Origin: Adiantum capillus-veneris | Taxonomy: Eukaryota; Streptophyta; Polypodiopsida; Polypodiales; Pteridaceae | Assembly: GCA_014529385.2 (NCBI GenBank) | Contig: CM043952.1 | Span: 149,697,057 to 149,761,056, forward strand | Length of the DNA stretch: 64,000 nt | Direction: 5' to 3' | Shown here: piece by piece, positions 1 through 11,952 of the stretch | Numbering within the stretch: the first letter of the stretch is position 1 | Layout of the letters: every line of letters starts with the position of its first letter | Notes under the pieces: generated by a model | Told to the model about the DNA's origin: nothing | Databases searched by the model: none | Seen by the model: only the letters and a program-made list of their open reading frames with translations | Position numbers and translations under genes: made by a program

Positions 1-1
1 G

Positions 2-759
2 ATTGCCAATTCAGTGGTTTTAGATTTATTGAAGTCTTGTATCTCGGATCAGAAGACTCAATGGGAAAAGAACTTACCTTTGGTGGAATTAGCCTACAAT
101 AACACGATACACTCTTCGACGGGGAAGACGCCATGTGAGATTGTTGAAAGTGCTGCGAAGGTTCCATCCTTCCTGAGCACGAAAGATTAGATATTGGAAG
201 CGGATGAATATTCGCGAGATTTGGATACGGCTTTTGCCAAGGTTCGCGAGACTTTGCAGGAGTCTCAAGAACGACAAAAAAAGACAGCGGACCGCCATCG
301 TCGCGACTTGAAATTGAAGGAGGATGATTGGGTGCTCTTACGTTTTGAGAAGGCACGCCTATGAAAGAAAAAGGGAAAGGAGAGGCTTTTTCCAAAGCTT
401 AGTATGCGATACTACGGACCTTTCCAGATCACTAACAAGATAAATGATGTCTCCTTCCGATTGAAACTGCCCGATACTTAGAGGATTCACAATGCATTGC
501 ATGTGAATCTCTTGAAACCTGTGAAGGGTGATGTGGCTGATGATGGGGAGCCTAATGAGCAACCCGAAGTGGAAGAAAACGAGGAGATCCTTGTTCCTGA
601 ACAAATTTGGCACATAACGATACGAAGAAAGGTAAAGTCCGAAGGCGGTTCTTGGTTAAGTTCAAGAACTTTCCTGCATTTGATGCGAAGTGGATGGAGG
701 AGGAGGACCTAGCAGATACTCCTCGGATTGTAAAACTTTACCTCGATGTTTTTGTTTAG
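2..759 (+). pseudogene. Ty3/gypsy integrase C-terminus with chromodomain-like tail (decayed)
   Basis: Conceptual translation gives the end of a retrotransposon integrase: the family block LVELAYNNTIHSSTGKTP near 80-140, then a basic linker and the RYYGPFQI/HNALHVNLLKPV block of the integrase C-terminal domain near 400-520. After a frameshift near 610-640 a chromodomain-like end follows, FLVKFKNFPAFDAKWMEEED, ending in TAG at 757-759. In-frame stops near 189, 361 and 481 show it is dead. The catalytic core lies outside the window to the left. Block order is diagnostic of chromodomain-bearing Ty3/gypsy elements. Element identity is firm; the clade is an inference. Confidence 0.88.
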
Positions 760-1364
760 CATAGTCTACTCCAAACGGAACCCAGAATTCAGCTTGGCCA
801 GAGATCTGGTGCAGTGGGATGCACAAGAGGGGAGTCACTCCGCTCCTTTGTCAACAGATGCCTTGATTTTGATACTAAAGTCACTGATGTCTCTTTGAGC
901 TTCAGGGATACTGAGAGCTGACAATATTCTGCTGGATGACTTTATGAAATGGAATTCCTGATAATGATATTGATTTGTTCTTGACTTCTTGTGAGTGCAA
1001 GAATTGGTAGCCGAAATGACTGCAGCATTTTAGTCTAATTGATCTCGAATAGACATGGTTGCAATAGGGGTTAGTCAATCGGACATCAATGAGGTTCCGA
1101 TTGGACTTAGATGTGATTGCTAGCTACATTGCCGATCAATCATGGTCTAAGATCCGAATGAATGTTGAATGTCATGTGATGTCCTGTGATGTCTGGTGAT
1201 GTCCTGTGATGTCGTGTGATGTGACTGTCGATTTTGTACATGTGCTAGATGTGTGTTCCTAGTACGTAGGTACTAACAGTCAGTGTCTACTGAGACAGTT
1301 TATGGCTTTTGTCGGTTTTGCAGGCGTAATCGCGGTCGATTACAATGCTTTCAAGAGGGGGGTA
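760..1364 (+). mobile_element. Gypsy 3' untranslated spacer and polypurine tract
   Basis: Non-coding stretch between the chromodomain stop and the 3' LTR. It contains short tandem GTGATGTCCT-like decamers near 1173-1224. It ends in a polypurine tract, AAGAGGGGGG at 1353-1362, directly before the LTR. The same segment recurs in reverse orientation at 62476-64000, so it is a real part of the element family. Confidence 0.75.
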
Positions 1365-1870
1365 TGTCACAAAGTGATGACGTGGCGGACAGCAAAAACC
1401 CTAATTTTTGCCAGAAACCCTAATTTCCGGAAATTGCGGAGGTTGGAAAAAAAAATTAAAAATTAAAATGAGCGACGCGAATTTCACTTTTGAATAGAAT
1501 GCTTTTTTTAACAAAAAAAAGGAGAACTTGAGAGAGAAGTGCTTTTGAGCTCTTATGCTTTTTATTCTAAAGGCTTTTGGGGCTCTGCTTTTGGGCATCC
1601 CTTGTACCTTTAAATATGTGGAGAGGGCTTCACTTCTCAGAGCATCTGGACGCAGAGTCTGAGAGTGAAACCCTAGCCACTCTCTTGTACTTTGATCTGA
1701 ATAATATAAAAAGAAATACAGAAAGGGGCGCCAATCTTTGGGGCCAATATCTCTAGGCATGGAACTCCGCCGGGCCAATGCAAATCTATTGTGATCTGTG
1801 AATTGTTTTGAAGTGGTTATTTGGTGCTGTCGCGATTGATTCTTGACTTGGAGTGTCCAAGTCTGTTACA
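1365..1870 (+). mobile_element. 3' LTR of the gypsy element (506 bp)
   Basis: Starts TGTCACAAAG right after the polypurine tract and ends CTGTTACA, so it has the canonical TG...CA ends. It contains an AATAATATAAA signal-like stretch near 1699 and a conserved motif ACAGAAAGGGGCGCCAATC at 1718-1736 that recurs in other LTRs of this window. Related LTR sequence is found in reverse at 4587-5096. The matching 5' LTR is outside the window. Confidence 0.78.
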
Positions 1871-2361
1871 GAGAGCCCTGGCAACATGTTTAAAGGTCAA
1901 GGGGTCCCTAAAACTAGGCGTTCCCAAAAGCAGCACCTGCTAAAAACAGATGCTCTAAAAGTCGCTCGTCAAAAGCTGTCCCAGCTAGCCGTACAGATGA
2001 CACATCTCATCGTCATTTTACGGCGTGTTCTAAGGAGATTGCCACATCAGCTTTGCCATTTGGCATCAGTTTCTAGGGTTGGGTGGTCTAGTTGTCCTCA
2101 ATAGCCCACTGAATGGCCTAACTGTTAAAGGCTTGGACACTCCAAGCAGTGAGAAATCAATAGCAACACACAAACGAAAACTGCAAAATCACTGAACTTT
2201 AAGACATGGTACGCCGAAGTTCCGTGCTCAAATGCATTGGCCCCAAAGAATGGCATCCCTTTCGGTACAAGGGAACGGGGGGGGACTAGCACGATCGGTG
2301 CCGTCGCCAAGAGTAGAGACCGACAGAGCGTTTTAAAATGCTCAGCGTGTTTTTTTTTTTT

Positions 2362-2392
<31 letters not shown>

Positions 2393-2400
2393 GGTGTTTC
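1871..2400 (-). mobile_element. Two abutting minus-strand fragments of the same LTR family
   Basis: 1893-2110 matches the distal half of the minus-strand LTR at 4587-5096 (shared blocks CCCAAAAGCAG, GTCTAGTTGTCCT/GCCTAGTTGTCCT). 2120-2280 matches its proximal half (GGCTTGGACACTCCAAG, then CCCTTTCGGTAC). The halves are in the wrong order for one LTR, so two truncated or rearranged copies abut. The stretch ends in a T22-G23 homopolymer junction at 2350-2394. Confidence 0.6.
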
Positions 2401-2648
2401 ATTGGCGGTAGCGTTGTAGGGGTCCATCCTCGGCAACAACATTATGGAAGGCTGCCAATAGAGGGGGAGTCTTTGCCAAGGCGCTGCTCTTTGATATGCT
2501 GGCAGGAGTAGTGGAGGGGGGAAGTCGGCGCCCACAATAGCAACGTTTTGAGATGCCGCTGCGAAGGGTGGGGGATAGGACGCCGGCAATGAAGAGGTTC
2601 TTCTTCTCACGGCCGCTCTTCCTCCGCCAAGGACTCTTCAACGACATA

Positions 2649-2721
2649 GCTCTAATACCATGTCAAAGACGATGCAGACGCGTAGAGACCAAGGGGAGTG
2701 GGGGGGGGGAGGGGGGGGGGG

Positions 2722-2758
<37 letters not shown>

Positions 2759-2864
2759 TCTCCTGAACCAATCAACCTTGACAATGAATAACTATGTGTG
2801 TACTACAATGGAGGCAAGGGGTTGCATATACAGCAACCTCATTCGGGGTCCGATGAACAATTTT
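2649..2864 (-). mobile_element. Minus-strand LTR remnant with PBS-like site
   Basis: GCTCTAATACCA at 2649-2660 is one base from the complement of the initiator-Met tRNA primer site TGGTATCAGAGC, and TGTCAAAGAC follows immediately, as expected for a minus-strand 5' LTR end. The remnant contains a (G)n(GA)n tract at 2700-2756. No far end could be fixed. Confidence 0.45.
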
Positions 2865-3204
2865 GCTTTGATACCACTGTGAGGAATAGTGGTGCTAATC
2901 CTAGAATTTAGACAAAAACTTCATACTTAAGATTAAACTGAGACTCGAGAGACGAGAACACTGATATTTGATTGATCGATTGCTTGAAAACACACTACAA
3001 TAGGCTCCTTATATATGAGATGAAGAGTCACAAATGAAAAGACACGTCTCATCGTGAAGACGTAAAGACACGTCCTTTGGACGGAGAGCTGCAACCATTG
3101 GTTAAAGGGGTGTGACCAAACGTCGAAGGAGTGTGGCTTTTTGGCGAAGAGGCATGTCTCTAGAGCAAAGTCGTGACCATCCAAGCGTAGGGGTCCTCCT
3201 TGGC
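2865..3204 (-). mobile_element. Minus-strand LTR with PBS, split by a hAT-like insertion
   Basis: GCTTTGATACCA at 2865-2876 is the complement of TGGTATCAAAGC, a common plant LTR-retrotransposon primer site. TGTGAGGAAT from 2878 is the LTR terminus. The LTR continues to 3204, is interrupted by the element at 3205-3942, and resumes at 3951 (3943-3950 is the duplicated target). It may end near 4010. No coding sequence can be tied to it. Confidence 0.55.
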
Positions 3205-3579
3205 CAGAGTTACCAAGGAACGCCCCCCCCCCATGGGCTAGGAACGCCGGAATGGCGTTCCGAAGGGTTTTCATGGGCCGAAACGGCCAGACGTTCCGCA
3301 GGGGGTTTTGGTACCGGAACGGCTGGGAATGGCAGATTTTCAGATTTTTGAGCTTTATCTTGTGAGGCTCCCCCTTCTTAAATGCCCTCCCCCCCAGCCC
3401 TTACCTTCACAGTGCACACAAGCTTTCAAGGGTCAAAGCTCAAGCTCTACCCTTTCGAGTCTCGAGTCTTGACTCTCAAGCTCTAGCCTTGTTAGTCTAG
3501 ACTCTAGACTCTAGAGTCAACAAGGCTCTCCCTCTCCCCCTCTCTCTCAAGCTCTCTCGAGAGTCGAGTCTCCCACTTT

Positions 3580-3676
<97 letters not shown>

Positions 3677-3942
3677 CATCCCTCCCCCCTCAAGCTCTCA
3701 AGTCTATACGACACACGTTGGCCATAGTAAGGTTGAATGGTCTTCAAATCAAGTTTTTTGTGAGTATTAGAGTCAAAGGACTCTGACACTGCTATTATTC
3801 AATCACACAAAGCTTAAAATTGCATTATTTGGGTGTTTTTATGCCTCCCGTTCTGCGCCGTTCCCGTTCCGGACCCCTCACCGTTCTCCCGTTCCGCGGG
3901 GGATCCCGTCGTCGTTCCCTTTCCGCGTTACGGGTAACTATA
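3205..3942. mobile_element. Non-autonomous hAT-like DNA transposon (738 bp)
   Basis: Flanked by a perfect 8-bp direct repeat TCCTTGGC (3197-3204 and 3943-3950), the target-duplication length of hAT elements. Ends are imperfect inverted repeats: CAGAGTTACC on the left, TATAGTTACC on the reverse of the right (8 of 10 match). Subterminal regions are rich in GGAACG on the left and CGTTCC on the right. A perfect GGAACGCC/GGCGTTCC hairpin lies at 3241-3261. The interior contains a 91-bp (CT)n tract (3584-3674) and no transposase, so it would depend on enzyme supplied elsewhere. Confidence 0.72.
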
Positions 3943-4009
3943 TCCTTGGCATGTCACTTCTCGGATCAACAACTAGAACTAGATGTAATAATGTAACATA
4001 GTCACCATC

Positions 4010-4574
4010 GTGGCATTTTCGTCCTCACTAAAACTAGAGGAAGAGGAGTTGTCACAGCTATCAGAAGATCCTCAAAGCGAGCACACTTCTTAGATCCACT
4101 AGCCAACTCGAAAGTGGATTTCCGCCCAAGTAACCGATAAAACCTTCCGAAAGTGCTTGTTGGCTTTCATCATCTAACTAACCTTCTCCTCAAGAGCTTC
4201 ATCAAACTCTTCTCGCAAGTACAGTTTCTACACCCGGCTTTGCTTTCATCTTCATGGCCGACTTATGTGAGTGGATGGCCTTCTGCCATCAAGAGTGAAC
4301 CTCATCGAGCGGATAATTCTTCCGATACTTCACATACTTCAAATCCTTGGAGCACTGGATCGTTCCTTTTGCACAAGTATCAACCTGAAGTTGATGCTTG
4401 TACTCCGCTTTGTCAAAATTTCCCGCCAAAAACTTGTCGTTGTCCTCTCTCAATTCCTCGGAAGGAGGTTTGCTTTCCGTTTGAATCTCCCTAGGTTCTT
4501 CACTGGGGTGGAGTGCTCTTCATCCTCCGGAAAACATTAAAGATCGGATCCTTCGTACAAGAAGAATTGTCTAA
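4010..4574 (-). pseudogene. Decayed internal (gag-like) region of a minus-strand LTR element
   Basis: Read leftwards from the PBS at 4575-4586, the sequence has an open stretch (about 4460-4290) containing DNDKFLAGNFDKAEYKHQ and YVKYRKNYPLDE, followed by stops and a further coding-like stretch (KAKPGVETVLAREEFDEAL). Position directly after PBS and LTR suggests gag. I do not recognise a Pfam-type gag core, so the product is uncertain. Confidence 0.4.
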
Positions 4575-4666
4575 GCTCTGATACATTGTAACCTGTAACA
4601 TGCTTGGACACCCAAGCGATAAATCAATAGCAGCACACGAACAGAAACTACAACTAAAACTGAATG

Positions 4667-4702
<36 letters not shown>

Positions 4703-5096
4703 TCCACAAGGCGGCGAAGTTCCGCACTAGCGCCCCTTTCGGTATTTCTTTCTTGATTGATGATCACAAAAGTACAATGGCTGAGGGTCTCTTCTCTGCA
4801 ATGCTCCCAAGCTTATCTACCAAAGAGAGATCCTTGAGCACATATTTTTAGGTAGAGGGGCCCCTAAAATTGGGCGCCCCCAAAAGCAGAACCTGCTATA
4901 AACACGTTCTCCGCAAGCTGCCTGCGAATAGCTTTCCCAATTGGTCATACAGATGCCACGTCATCATCCACGATTTCCGACGCATTTTACGGAGGTTGCC
5001 ACGTCAGTTTTTGAGGTTGGGCGGCCTAGTTGTCCTTGGTGGCCCACTTACTCGCCTAACCCCTTCTAGGACCATGCCATGTATCTCACTTGTGAC
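4575..5096 (-). mobile_element. Minus-strand 5' LTR (about 510 bp) with PBS
   Basis: GCTCTGATACAT at 4575-4586 is the complement of a slightly degraded TGGTATCAGAGC primer site. The LTR runs from TGTAACC (4587) to CTTGTGACG (5096), the reverse of TGTCACAA...TGTTACA seen at 1365-1870, with the terminal CA mutated to CG. Inside are a (GA)n tract (4672-4699) and the shared motif GCGCCCCTTTCGGTATTTC (4729-4747). Confidence 0.7.
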
Positions 5097-5873
5097 GGCC
5101 CATAATATATTGTACAAAATCCGCTGCAATCAAAACGCCTTTCACAAAAATCCAATTTCAAATTTTGGTCCTTTTTTCTAGATGTTCACGTTGTCGGCCA
5201 ACCTTCAAGGTTCCTAGGGTCATGCCACATCATCCACTTGTAACAATAGAACTACATCACAATACATGCTCCCATACATCACACAAACACGAGCATATAT
5301 TAATTCAAAGATACATGTATTAATAGAACTACGTCACAATGCATGCTCCCATACATCACACAGACACGAGCATATATTAATTCAAAGCTACATGTACTAA
5401 GTTTTTGTCATTACTATGCAGATGGAGGTCAGACTCAACCATAATGAAGCCTAGCACTAAAGAAGCATTAAACAAGAAAAATTAGCACAAAAATAAGGTT
5501 ATTGATAGGGGATAGGCACTGCACAAAATAGAATTTACACAATATCAACTGGTTGTAACTCAAACGAAAACATCACGATGTGAAGTCTGCATACAACCAA
5601 AAGATATGCCTAGATGAATCCAAGATAAGCCCAAATTTATCTTTAAAGAAAAGCATAGGGTATAGACTCATGGTATTCTCCATCCACACCATGTATAGTA
5701 GCTTGAACGAACCAAAGATCTTAAGAAAAGCCTCCTTGCTTAAGCATCTTCAACCTAGATAAAGGCAACAGGAACCACTTTGCTCAAGCATCTTCAACCC
5801 AGCAAGACAAGGTAGAGAGAAAGACCGGGTCCACCACCCACCACCTACCCGACTCCCGCCAAATCCTTCCATC

Positions 5874-5933
<60 letters not shown>

Positions 5934-6636
5934 CGTGGGGCTTGCTCCTTTTACATAAAATTCGACAATTGGTCCAAGAACTGCTTGTAAGTGTTATGGA
6001 ACTAACCTTGGTCAGGACAAATATCCATTTCATGTGACACAAACCTTAAACATAGTTATAATATCCCTACTCAAGTCATCATATCAATTAAAGTATTTGA
6101 AAAATAACCGAATAAAAATCAAATCTTTTCCAAGCTCTTGTTGAATTGCTTCCTTTTCAAGCAGAGATAAAGAGATTGAACAACACATGACAATGACCCC
6201 TTCCAAGCACACAGCCAAATTGTCACAGACATGTTTGTAATGTACCCAACCCACGTCCCCGTCACCTAGCACCTCCGACCTACTGACGTTCCGCCCAAGT
6301 TAAAATTTTGCTTCAAGCAGCTATAAGTTCAAATCGATGCATCGGAGTGTATGAAAGCAGCCAGGAACATTTTCAAGCATTTATCAGTGGATCGGTAATC
6401 TCTACCTCCCATTACGAAAAATGTGTATTTGTGTGTGTTGCATGCGAGCCTGCACGACGTGTGGGTGCGCTGGCCTGATTGATTTGAGAAAATGGAACGC
6501 AAACCTACCTGCGATGAACATCAGACGTAACACCCACATACGTCCTGCCACAATCTGCAGAAAGCAGACAATAAACGCACCAGTCTTTGAGCCTTTTCAT
6601 AACTGATGAATGGTCGTGAAGACTGCCAGGACAATC

Positions 6637-6637
<1 letters not shown>
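5097..6637. other. Non-coding stretch with a 77-bp tandem duplication
   Basis: No gene recognised. A roughly 77-bp unit is duplicated head to tail at about 5246-5397; both copies contain ATGCTCCCATACATCACAC and ACGAGCATATATTAATTCAA. A (CT)n tract lies at 5876-5930. Long open frames here are repeat-encoded or lack any family signature. Confidence 0.6.
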
Positions 6638-6697
<60 letters not shown>

Positions 6698-6953
6698 AAA
6701 GAAGAAGAAGAGAATTTTAACGTCGTAGGAACTATCCCAAGAGATCTATGTGACGAGTAGAGTTGAACTCAAGACCTGTTATTCAAGAGGGAAATGGCAT
6801 AACCAATCTACCATACTTGGGTAAAAGAAAGGTTATACCATTTTCCTCTTTTTATTAGCACACACACAAACCCCCCCCCCCCCCCCACACACACACACCC
6901 CCACCCGAGAAGAAGAGAATTTTAACGTCGTAGGAAACTATTTAAGAGACCTT

Positions 6954-6994
<41 letters not shown>

Positions 6995-7053
6995 CTCGTG
7001 AGGGGAGCAAGTGGGTCGTGCCTCAGGAATCGAGCTATTTTTTTCATATTCCC

Positions 7054-7108
<55 letters not shown>

Positions 7109-7262
7109 TCTGCACTAAATTTTTTGCAAGTCATGCAGTCAATGGGGTTCTCTGGAACTGTTGACATTCGCCCCCGCTTATGGAATCTGGAGACCCTAAT
7201 GCCAAGGCAATACTCTGCTCTCTAGAGTTGCACCTTCAAGTGCAGAATGGCACCTTAAGCAA

Positions 7263-7332
<70 letters not shown>

Positions 7333-7744
7333 GCACGCACAATCTTGCTTTGTGAACAATTACAAGCTCGCAATGGCAGTACCGATTTGGCTCCAGCTGG
7401 CCCCCCTTAGAGAATGTGCACACCCAGCCTCTCACCAACATCCCATGGCTATCTCTCTCTTTTTGGGCGTTATCCCCTACCCTTCTCTTTCACAACATCC
7501 ATGCGTGTCGTAACAATGGTGGTGTCAAGCATTGCTCATAATAGCGTGCAGCATTTGCAGTTGGGATAGGGCACGTGGCACAAGTCGCATTGCATAGTAG
7601 CAAGTGGAGGTGAACAACTTCTCCGAGGCCAGCATTAGGACGCAGGCAACGCTAGAGGTGCGAGCAATATCTAGAGATTTTAGGTAGTGGTGGAAATCGA
7701 ATAGCCTACAACACCAAAATCTTACTGTGAGAGAAACAGAACGA

Positions 7745-7779
<35 letters not shown>

Positions 7780-7940
7780 GCACAACGAGCAAGTATTGTA
7801 CCATTGCGCAATGGATGTTGGCATGGACAGTTGGCATAAGTGTGAGGGCAAGTCAATCGATATGTTATATAGCTTGCCCAAATGCACAGATGATAGGGAT
7901 GACCTTGATGCTAACGTCTCTCTCTCTCTCTCTCTCTCCC

Positions 7941-7972
<32 letters not shown>

Positions 7973-8826
7973 ACATTGTGATTATTAAAAAACCCAACTT
8001 CTCATGAGTATGTTGAGTTTTACCGTCAATAGCAATACTAATCCAAATGCACCAACATATGAATTAGGCTAGAACAAAAGACATGTTTTAGAAGCTAGCA
8101 AAAGCCCAAAAGATTAAGGGCATCTATCTTTCTACTCTATCTATTTTACTCTATAACAGGAAGCCAAATTCACGCTTGGCCACGTTGTGCAGGAATAGAA
8201 AAGCGACAAAGTAGAGTGGTTGAGCAGGGGGGATGGGGGATTCCAACAAGCATGTGGCACAAGAGGTGGATTCATCAACTCAATGAACAGCCATGGGTGG
8301 AAGTCGAATAGCAGTAATTCTAAGATCTTGAGGGGGGGGGGGGGGGGGGGGGAGAGAGAGAGAGAGAGAGAGAGTACCCATTTACCTTGCTTGTGGGCTT
8401 CATGCATCCTCTTGAGTTCAATTATTTTCATCTTGAGTTGCGTTGTGGTTAATTCTTCAGTGATCCACAACGTTGTTCCCTTGGACTGGCATAGCAAATT
8501 GATGCGCTCCTCTTTGTCCTTGAAAGTGAGGATACATTGCTTGGGTGGCACATGCTTATGTGTGTTGTTGATCCAAGAAACAGTTTCGGGTTTGATCTGT
8601 TTTGGTTGAAGAGTGTCATTAAGTTTGGTGATTGCTTCTTCGAGTGTGTCCTGCTCCAGTGCACCATGCTGGGCGGAGCCCCCCAATCCAAGAACCGGTT
8701 TCGAGTTTGATTTGAATTGGTTGAAGTATGTCATTAAGTTTGGTGATTGCTTCTTTGAGGGAGCCCCCCCTCAGTGCACCATGTTGGGCGGAGCCCCTCC
8801 ATGTACTTGTACAGGGATACACAAAT

Positions 8827-8875
<49 letters not shown>

Positions 8876-8992
8876 ACACACAGATTTTAAGAGAAAGAGT
8901 GGACATTGGATTGCATGAATCTTCTTGGGATGGCCTCGCTAGACTGGGATCTCCCCTTGCTCTTATTCATGTACCCTTCAATAGCAAGCTCA

Positions 8993-9078
<86 letters not shown>

Positions 9079-9311
9079 TTCGTGTATCCTTGTACACGTA
9101 CATGGAGGGGCGAGCTTTTGGAAACTTGGTAGCCATGGCAGCCTTTTTGGAGTTAGGAAGAGGTTAAAGAAGAGCCGCATAACAAGGGACATGGAGAGGA
9201 TAGTTGAGATTCCAAAAGGCTAGTATGATAGGTGGCGATGGCAGTGGTCATAACATGTGGATAAGATGAGAAGGTGAAGAACCGTTTTGGAGGAGAAGGG
9301 GTGTTGGGAGG

Positions 9312-9352
<41 letters not shown>

Positions 9353-9750
9353 TCCTTGCCCAAGAGGAGAGTACCAATGTCATAATAACTAATATCTAAT
9401 TCTCCTAAATAATTTTCTCATGTTAAACTGATCATTTAATATGGGAAAGTACCAGGGGAGAAAAAGCTAGAATATTGGTAAGGCTGGCAGACCGGTCTCA
9501 GTAGGGATCCAAAGGAGGGAAAATAGGGATCCAAAGAGGGACCATCTGCAAAAGAGCAATGTGCATCAATGGGCTTCAAAGACTTCAAGGTTCAACCCAT
9601 TAAGACTTCCAAAAAGCTTAGGTTTCAAAATTAAATGAAATCTTCAATGGTCAAGCGTTAGGGTAATTTGGATGCTTGTGGAAAGACTCAAAAGTCTTCC
9701 CACATCCCTATTAAGGAGGGGGCGAGTCATTTTTGTAGGGGATGAGAGAG

Positions 9751-9784
<34 letters not shown>
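6638..9784. repeat. Microsatellite-dense region
   Basis: Tracts seen: (AT)n(GA)n 6638-6697; (C)n(CA)n 6860-6898; (GA)n 6957-6992; (C)n(TC)n 7051-7111; (TC)n 7266-7328; (GA)n 7748-7778; (TC)n 7917-7938 and (TG)n 7945-7972; (G)n(GA)n 8332-8374; (GA)n(CA)n 8834-8882; (TC)n(CA)n 8995-9078; (GA)n 9313-9350; (CA)n 9752-9784. A roughly 110-bp block carrying GTCGTAGGAA is partly repeated near 6713 and 6922. The only recognisable coding trace is the LINE fragment at 8375-8735. Confidence 0.9.
8375..8735 (-). pseudogene. L1-like LINE ORF1 C-terminal fragment
   Basis: The minus strand encodes about 115 codons resembling the C-terminal nucleic-acid-binding part of plant LINE ORF1 proteins: a block with CILTFKDKEERINLL, then TTLWITEELTTTQLKMKI, then MHEAHKQGKWV. 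The layout matches that part of the ORF1 at 47040-47594 ([29 protein letters not shown]). A (G)n(GA)n tract cuts it at 8374. Its upstream part is repeated as an imperfect 118-bp tandem unit (about 8569-8686 and 8687-8800). No endonuclease or reverse transcriptase follows. Confidence 0.5.
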
Positions 9785-9786
<2 letters not shown>

Positions 9787-11052
9787 CTAAGCTCCCTTTA
9801 CACAAAGGACATAGTGGACACATGTCAGGTTCCTAGACCAGTTGCCCCCAAAGTGCATTCAAATCCTATTGGATGGCCATAGAGGTGGACCAATGAGAAT
9901 TAGGCTAGAGTAAATTTAGTTTAATTCATTTAAAACACTTGATAAAAGAACCAATGAAAATTAAGCTCCCTAGAAGACTATTGGACAGTCTACTAAGGGG
10001 TCCAATGAGCATCCAGCAACCCAATGGCTTGCCTGATTCCTATTGGCCAGAAGACGAAGAGATCCATTGAGAGTTTAATTGAGTTATTTAATTACCTAAA
10101 GCTCTCACTAAAGGGGAAAGAGGGACACTTGTCACAAGACTCTCCATTTGACCTCTATTTTCCTATCGGCTAAGCTTGGCATGAGCCAATGAGGGGCCAG
10201 CAAGAGGAAATAGCAAGAGGGGTCGACCAAGAGAGAGGGGGGACTGATTTTTGCAAGGCATTATTGCACACACACTCACACAAACTCATGTGTGAAGTAA
10301 AGAAGACTATCTCCTTCTCAAGCTTTAATGGAAAGCTCAACATCTACTCCAAGCTTGTGAGAAGGGAGGCCTACACCAACAACTCTTAGCTTTGTGATGC
10401 AAATCCAACCAAGAGCCAAGCTCCAATGCATGCTCATCTCCTCTACCATGCTAATTACTAATCTATGCTAAGCTATTAAGAGTGATTATGTAAGGAGAAA
10501 TACTACTTTCTCGTAAGAATACTTCTTCTTCCTCTAGATCTACTCTCATACCCCGCTAGCTCTAACCATCTTCGAAGGTGTGTGAGGTCTTGGGTCTGAG
10601 ACCGTGAGGGAATTGATGTTGTGTTTTTCAAGTGTAAGCTCGGTGCTTGAAGCTCCCATATTCATTGCACCAGCAAGTTATTGATGGAACACAAAGTATT
10701 GTATTGTAAAATGTCTCCCTCCATGGGGGAAACCTATAATACAAAGCCTTTTGGGGGGGGACTGGCTCCATGTAAATCCGGTCCTCAACTGTTATCAATA
10801 GCTTAATTTTTCTCTCTTTTTGAAGTATTGTTCATGCCTATCTACCTAGGTGTTATGCTTTTGTTGCTCTCTCCATCCAAGCACTCTTGCTATGCTCATT
10901 ATTCTTCATGAAATGCTCACTATGTCTAAGTTATTTTCCGCTATACACAAGTTACTAGACCATTAAATGTTACAACCAATGTTTAGAAGCTTCTGCGTCA
11001 ACCGATAGCGAGCTGTTCCAAAGAAGAGGTGAGCAACATCCGCCACTGCTAG

Positions 11053-11105
<53 letters not shown>

Positions 11106-11206
11106 CAAACATGGTTGGGGCTGATCTGTGTCGTGCACAAGGAAATCGTGATGATGAGAATACACCTCATACTTGTGTACATGCCCCTCTAGACCGAGGG
11201 TACCAT

Positions 11207-11255
<49 letters not shown>

Positions 11256-11952
11256 ATTGGGTACAATGATCCCCCCATGTCTAGAGTGAGCCGACTTCCT
11301 CTAGGCATGTATTTATATGAATTCCAAAAAAGGGACAACTCATAAATTGAGGTATTTACATTTCACTTTGGGGATAAAGGACTTTATTGAACTAACTAAA
11401 AACCCTAAGTCTTATTGGATTATTCCCTATCCTGCTATCTGTTGTTAGTCACCTTCCCACAACTTAGTTACATTGACCTGCTACATCACGCACACATGAC
11501 CATAAATATTAGTGTCCAACTTTTCAGAATCCATTCCATAACATATCCCGGGGTAACAAAAGCAGCCGACCTCAGTTGTTCATAATGGTAGAAAAGTAAT
11601 ATGTGGTGGGTTAGTTCCACATGTAAATATCACGAAGAGTCCTACCTCACTAGGCATATGAATTTGAACTCTAACACACATGTAGGTAAGTAACAACAAA
11701 AATTTCTAGATCACTTGCATAACGGAGAGACCTGCCTATCAAAGGCGTAGGAGCTCTAACATGTGTTTGAACCCATTCCAAAAAAACCAACCAATGTACA
11801 AATCAAGTCCAATCATTGTATTCCATTCCATTTAGTGACAATCAAACCATTCCACCAAATTTAATGCTATGCATTGCCTCATGGTGCCTTGTTAGATCTG
11901 AATGAGTTAATGTGATTGTGGTATGTAAAAATCAAGTGCTGGTACATGGGAC
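9785..11952. other. No gene recognised; two microsatellites
   Basis: Non-coding in appearance. Contains (CT)n at 11053-11102 and (GA)n at 11209-11254, only about 100 bp apart and complementary, so the two could pair as an inverted repeat. A C7/G8-type stretch near 10741-10760 and a UTR- or LTR-like block near 10600-10800 are seen, but no PBS, polypurine tract or coding block supports a call. Confidence 0.5.

Noticed and set aside
1173-1224. CRISPR-like spaced repeats (GTGATGTCCT units)
   Set aside because: Ten-base tandem units without spacers, in plant retrotransposon DNA.
3497-3789. Open frames encoding long ER or SL dipeptide repeats here and at many other sites
   Set aside because: They are translations of (GA)n/(CT)n tracts in any frame and have no flanking protein-like sequence.
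4153-4540. Plus-strand open frames of 89-113 codons
   Set aside because: They lie opposite the coding-like minus strand that reads away from a PBS and LTR, and have no family signature.
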